DNA of 64,000 bases from Aureococcus anophagefferens (taxonomy: Eukaryota; Sar; Pelagophyceae; Pelagomonadales; Pelagomonadaceae), in contig NW_008705563.1 of the NCBI RefSeq assembly GCF_000186865.1, positions 1,305,482-1,369,481 on the forward strand, in the 5' to 3' direction. A model generated the notes under the pieces. It had not been told where the DNA came from. It saw only the letters and a program-made list of their open reading frames with translations, and made no database searches. Shown here one piece after another: positions 60,377-64,000 of this stretch. Both the position numbers and the translations under genes were made by a program. Numbering within the stretch: position 1 is the first letter of the stretch; every line of letters starts with the position of its first letter.

Positions 60377-61351
60377 ATGGCGAGCTGGGTGGGCCGCGAG
60401 CACAAGAGCCTGCGGGTGACGGACTACTTCGAGCGGCGCTGGAACGGGATCCTGCGGCGCCCCGTCTGGGCCGTGCGCAACCGGCGGGCCATCGCCATCC
60501 CCGCGACGGTGACGAGCCTCGTGGCGCTGCGCGGCGCGCTCGTGCGCATCTACGCGTTCCACGGCTACGACCTCGACCAGTACGTCTACGCGACGGAGCC
60601 GCCCTGCGACGAGCCCGCGTGCCGCGCCGAACTCGCCGCGGGCGGCGACGCGGCCGTCGCCGCGGCGCTCCGGGTCTACTGGGTCGCGGCGCACGTCGCG
60701 GTCATCGGCGGCCTGAGCTTCGACCTCGCGCGGCTGCTCGGCGCGACGACGTCCCTCGGCGACCTCGCGCTGGCCTTCGTCGGCGCCGCGAACGAGCGGC
60801 GGCGGAAGCTGCGGCTCCTCGTCTTCGCCGTGCCGCTGCTGCACCTCTGCTACCTCTTCCGGCGGCCCCTGGCCGTGTCGCCCTGCTGCGTCGCGACGCC
60901 GGCCTTCGCCGCCCTGAGGGAGCGCGCCCAGGAGATGGCCTTCCTCACGGTGGTCTCCGCCTTCGCGCTCGTCGGCCAGGCGCAGCACCACGGCTACTTC
61001 TTCCTCCGCGTGCCGCCGCTCGACAACTACGCGCTCTTCCTCGTGCGCGACCACCTCGTGCGCTGCGAGGACAAGCGCCGCGGCGGCAAGGCGCACCTGC
61101 ACCGCGCGTCCCAGTTTCTGATGGCGCTCGGCCAGGGCGGCGGCGGGTCCATGAAGCCGCACCACAGCGACTCCGACGACGACGCGAGCGGCAGCGACTC
61201 CGACGACGACACCGCGCCGACGCCGCCGCGGACCCGGCCGCCGCCGCCGCCGGGGCCCTCGCCGCGGTCCCGGCCGGCGCCGCCGCCGCCGTCGCCGCGC
61301 CGGCGGAGCCCGAAGGCGAAGCTCCACGAGCAGCACCCGCCCGCGTACTAG
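60377..61351 (+). CDS. multi-pass membrane protein, unknown
   Basis: This 324-residue protein has a basic N-terminus and about four hydrophobic segments (near 45-65, 95-120, 150-170 and 195-215; for example VYWVAAHVAVIGGLSF, LLVFAVPLLHLCYLF). A short Asp/Ser stretch (HSDSDDDASGSDSDDD) and a Pro-rich C-terminal tail follow (PPRTRPPPPPGPSPRSRP). The Asp/Ser block contains casein-kinase-2-type sites. No family was recognised. It converges on the aspartoacylase gene with 9 bp between stops. Confidence 0.62.
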   Translation: MASWVGREHKSLRVTDYFERRWNGILRRPVWAVRNRRAIAIPATVTSLVALRGALVRIYAFHGYDLDQYVYATEPPCDEPACRAELAAGGDAAVAAALRVYWVAAHVAVIGGLSFDLARLLGATTSLGDLALAFVGAANERRRKLRLLVFAVPLLHLCYLFRRPLAVSPCCVATPAFAALRERAQEMAFLTVVSAFALVGQAQHHGYFFLRVPPLDNYALFLVRDHLVRCEDKRRGGKAHLHRASQFLMALGQGGGGSMKPHHSDSDDDASGSDSDDDTAPTPPRTRPPPPPGPSPRSRPAPPPPSPRRRSPKAKLHEQHPPAY

Positions 61352-61360
61352 GCGGCGCGT

Positions 61361-62323
61361 TTAGTCGGCGGCCTCGCAGGCCGCGGCGCCGCGCCGGGGC
61401 ACGCGGAGCGTGAGCTTCTTCGCGAGGCCGATGCCGCGGCCGCTGGACGCGTAGTAGTAGCCCGCCTCGTTGATGAAGATGGGGTAGACCGGGTCGCCGA
61501 GGCTCCCGTCGTAGGGCACCTCGGCCCCGTCGAAGGTCCGGAAGAGGCCGTCGCCCGCGGCGAGGGGCGCCCAGTCGCGGTCCTGGAGCGCCTCGTGGAC
61601 GACGGCCGTCGGGAAGCCGTCGGCGTCGACGGGCCACGCGAGCTTCGCGTGCGACCCGGCCGTGGAGAACGCCATCACGGTCTCCGGCAGCGCGACGTCG
61701 TCGCCGTCGAGGGTCGCGAACTCGACGACGGCCTCGAGCGCCGCGCGCGTCGCCGCGACGACGTCCGCGCGCACGAGGCCCTGGGGCGTCGGGCCGACCT
61801 CGATCTGGAGCGCGTCGGCGCCGACGGACGCGAGGTAGGGCGACGCGGCCTTGTCGCGGATGTCGTTGAAGAGGATGCGCACGCCGGCGAGCCGCGCCTG
61901 GACGTAGGCCGCGCAGCGCAGCGCGAAGGGGCACCACGCGTCGACGATGATCGTCGTGCCCATGTTCGCCGTCGTCGTGTGGAGGTCGACGACGAGGTCC
62001 GCGGCGGCGGGCGACCCCTTGGGCCCGAGCGCCGCGTCGATCTCCGCCGCGCGCGCGGCCTCGACGGTGTCTCTGGGAGTGTCGAGCCGCGCCCGCGAAA
62101 AGCACCGGTTCAGGTCCTCGTCGCAGAAGCGCCGGTTCAGCGCGATGGCCCGCGTGTTCGCCAGGAAGGGCTCGACGTTGTCCAGCGCCGGCGTGGCGAG
62201 CAGCGCCTTGACGAGGTACACGCCCGTGTACTCGTTGCCGTGCGTGCCGCCCACGACGACGATGCGCTTGCAGGCGACGGCGCGCAGCAGGCACAGGCGC
62301 AGGAAGGTGAGCACGTAGCGCAT
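61361..62323 (-). CDS. aspartoacylase (AspA/AstE family zinc hydrolase)
   Basis: This 320-residue protein has the family signatures GGTHGNE (zinc ligands His and Glu), RFCDEDLNRCFS and DLHTTTAN (zinc ligand His), and the C-terminal GDPVYPIFINEAGYYYASS block that closes the active site. It hydrolyses N-acyl-aspartate, giving acetate and aspartate in the best-known enzyme. The N-terminus (MRYVLTFLRLCLLRAVACKR) looks like a short signal or targeting peptide, unusual for aspartoacylase, which is normally cytosolic. No intron. It shares a divergent promoter with the RPA70N gene. Confidence 0.9.
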   Translation of the reverse strand: MRYVLTFLRLCLLRAVACKRIVVVGGTHGNEYTGVYLVKALLATPALDNVEPFLANTRAIALNRRFCDEDLNRCFSRARLDTPRDTVEAARAAEIDAALGPKGSPAAADLVVDLHTTTANMGTTIIVDAWCPFALRCAAYVQARLAGVRILFNDIRDKAASPYLASVGADALQIEVGPTPQGLVRADVVAATRAALEAVVEFATLDGDDVALPETVMAFSTAGSHAKLAWPVDADGFPTAVVHEALQDRDWAPLAAGDGLFRTFDGAEVPYDGSLGDPVYPIFINEAGYYYASSGRGIGLAKKLTLRVPRRGAAACEAAD

Positions 62324-62680
62324 GGCTCTACGGGAGGCGCCGATGGTGCGCGGCTACGAGGACCGCTCGATTACGAGAAATTGCAATCCACCATGCCTCA
62401 CCTCGAAAGGTCAAGATTCAACATCGCATGAAACATCACCGAGCTTCGGCGCCGTCGACGCTGCCCGATCGTCCAAAGCTGCCCCAATCGCGTCGCTCCT
62501 CTGCGCATTGGACGCGCACGCGGCGGCGCGGGGCCCGGGGCCGCGGCCGCGGTCGACGTCGGCGGGGCCGCGCCGCTTCGTCGCCGCCGCCGTCCGCCGC
62601 CAGCGCGGCTGGTCGCAGCCCGCGCCCGCGAGGTCGCAAAAAATAACTCGCGCGCGCGCGCCCACGCATAGCCGCGCGCC
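62324..62680. promoter_or_regulatory. divergent intergenic region
   Basis: These 357 bp lie between aspartoacylase (minus) and the RPA70N gene (plus). A less GC-rich part (62370-62440, with gaaattgcaatccaccatgcc) is the best candidate for core promoter DNA. An alternating cg tract (cgcgcgcgcgcg at about 62649-62660) precedes the plus-strand start. No other gene was found. Confidence 0.4.
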
Positions 62681-64000
62681 ATGGTGCAGTGCGACCCCTA
62701 CGCCATCAAGGCCATCGTCGAGGACTCGGCGGACAAGGCGACGTTCCGGCCCGTGCTCCAGGCGCTCGACGTGCGGAACAGCGCCAAGGAGGGCACCGCG
62801 GACCGCTACCGCGTGTTGGTGTCCGACACGGTCCACTTCCTGCGCTGCATGGCCGTCGCGAAGCTCAACGCCCTCGTCACGGACGGCCACCTCGTCAAGG
62901 GCTGCCTCGTGCGGCTGCTCGACTACCGCGTGACCTGGATCCAGAACCGCGCGGTCATCATCCTCCTCGATCTGGAGGTGCTGAGCGGCGCGATGGAGCG
63001 CGTGGGCTCGCCGCAGAACTACCCCGAGTCGCTCAACTCGAAGTCGAAAGCCGCGGCCCCGCCGCCGCCGCCGGCGCCCGCGCCGGCGCCCGCCGCGGAG
63101 AAGCGCGCGCCGAGCGGCGCCTACCACGACCTCGCGGAGGACGTGGTATTGGGCATCGCGCGCGCGATGGGCGCGCTGCACCCGGGCCGCGAGGGCGCGC
63201 CGAGCCGGGGCGAGCCGCCCACCGACGTCGCCGGCGACGTCGCGGCCCTCGCGGCGGCGCTGGCGGCCGAGGCCGCGGACCCCGCGCGCGGCCTCGACGA
63301 CGCGGCGTGCGCGACGTGGGCCGCGAACGTGCGAGACGCCGCGGCCGCGGCCGCGCTCGGCGCGCGGCAGCAGGTCGAGGCGCGGAAGCTGCTGAGCCGC
63401 GTCGTCGACCGCCACCTCGCCGGCGCCGCCGACGAGGAGAACCCGGACCAGAACGACGGGCCCCTGCCGCTGTCCGCGTTCGCGGCGCTCGACGCGCTCC
63501 GCCACTGCTGCGGCGGCGCCAAGGCCGGCGCGCTCGAGAAGCTCGCGCGGCTCGCGCGGCGCGTGCACCACCACGACTTCCTGCTGCGGCCGAGCGCGCT
63601 CGGCCTCCTGGCGTCGCTGGCCGTGCGCTGCGCGCCGCGCCACGGCGACGCGCTCGCGCTGAAGCGCGCGGGCGAGGACGCGCCGCCGGCGACGCAGAAT
63701 TTGTTCGACGAGCTCCGGCGGTGCGCCCAGTGCGTGCTGAGCCGCCTCCTGGCCTGGCCCGAGCGCATGGCCAAGGGCGGCTGCGACCTGGGGCCCGACG
63801 CGCGGCCGCCGGCGCCGACGGCGGGCTCGTCGCCCGACGAGATGGGCGGCGCGCTCGCGTTCTACGACGCCATCGCCTGCGGCGAGGCCCTGCGGGCTTT
63901 GAAGCTGCTGGGGCGCCTGGGCGTCGTCGCGGCGACGAGCGACCAGGCGGACTCGCTGCCCCTGGTCGCTTTGCTGGGCAACCGGAACGGCGTCGCCGAG
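62681..64000 (+). CDS. RPA70 N-terminal-domain protein, 3' end outside the window
   Basis: The frame is open for 440 codons from gccATGG 62681 to the window end. Residues ~1-120 are a clear RPA70N OB fold: PVLQALDVRN, RYRVLVSDTVHFLRCM, LNALVTDGHLVKGCLVRLLD and AVIILLDLEVL. This domain of replication protein A binds repair and checkpoint partners. After a Pro/Ala linker (~residues 135-150), the sequence is a long Ala-rich helical region (LAALAAALAAEAAD, LPLSAFAALDALRHCC, LRRCAQCVLSRLL). The expected DNA-binding domain A of RPA1 is not found in the part seen. So this is either an RPA70N fusion protein or an RPA1 with a long insertion. The end is needed to decide. Confidence 0.75.
   Translation, partial: MVQCDPYAIKAIVEDSADKATFRPVLQALDVRNSAKEGTADRYRVLVSDTVHFLRCMAVAKLNALVTDGHLVKGCLVRLLDYRVTWIQNRAVIILLDLEVLSGAMERVGSPQNYPESLNSKSKAAAPPPPPAPAPAPAAEKRAPSGAYHDLAEDVVLGIARAMGALHPGREGAPSRGEPPTDVAGDVAALAAALAAEAADPARGLDDAACATWAANVRDAAAAAALGARQQVEARKLLSRVVDRHLAGAADEENPDQNDGPLPLSAFAALDALRHCCGGAKAGALEKLARLARRVHHHDFLLRPSALGLLASLAVRCAPRHGDALALKRAGEDAPPATQNLFDELRRCAQCVLSRLLAWPERMAKGGCDLGPDARPPAPTAGSSPDEMGGALAFYDAIACGEALRALKLLGRLGVVAATSDQADSLPLVALLGNRNGVAE

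Overview
The window is nuclear DNA from a very GC-rich, gene-dense unicellular eukaryote, most likely a pelagophyte alga close to Aureococcus anophagefferens. This rests on four things: spliceosomal introns; cytosolic ribosomal protein S5, GPN3 and an RPA70-type domain; a probably plastid-targeted ferredoxin-NADP-reductase-like protein; and short transposon-like introns with 8-bp target-site duplications, as known from Aureococcus and Micromonas 'introner elements'. The taxon is inferred; no rRNA or organelle marker is present. Two 50-base N runs (19330-19379 and 33038-33087) show that this is a draft assembly.

Layout. 1-18.3 kb: a 5'-truncated MORN protein, a Fringe-like glycosyltransferase, GPN3, a mitochondrial J-protein, a Cys-loop receptor-like channel, a cold-shock/CCCH RNA-binding protein, a small membrane protein, a Deg/HtrA protease, a sugar-phosphate cyclase and ribosomal protein S5. 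18.3-25.5 kb: an ankyrin protein, a poor region with a gap, a coiled-coil protein, a TLC membrane protein and a RING E3. 25.7-31.1 kb: a six-segment gene for an acyl/amino-acyl-AMP ligase, carrier and Pls-type membrane beta-helix protein. 31.2-41 kb: an exostosin-like glycosyltransferase, a TPR protein, a tyrosinase-like copper protein, a polytopic membrane protein, an RRxS-rich protein and the FNR-like flavoprotein. 41.3-53.4 kb: a Gly-rich coiled-coil protein, a voltage-gated/cNMP-type channel, a UvrD-type helicase, a sulfotransferase, an EF-hand protein, a GT47 exostosin and an acidic protein. 53.5-64 kb: further membrane proteins, an unknown basic/acidic protein, ketopantoate reductase, aspartoacylase and an RPA70N fusion that runs off the window.

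The genes are mostly unrelated housekeeping and membrane functions, not a pathway cluster. Organisation is extreme: neighbours are often convergent with 2-30 bp between stop codons, and two convergent pairs share bases of their stop codons. Most genes have no intron or one short (44-87 nt) intron. Unusually many introns need a GC donor.

The most striking system is a set of six introner elements in five genes. Four belong to a family of about 192 bp (one of them decayed) and two to a family of about 202 bp with different terminal repeats but a related core. In the clear cases removal restores the reading frame, the element supplies the AG acceptor, and the donor comes from the duplicated target. 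Copies lie in both orientations relative to the host gene. One copy, in the copper-binding motif of the tyrosinase gene, has no GT or GC donor at the position that would restore the frame.
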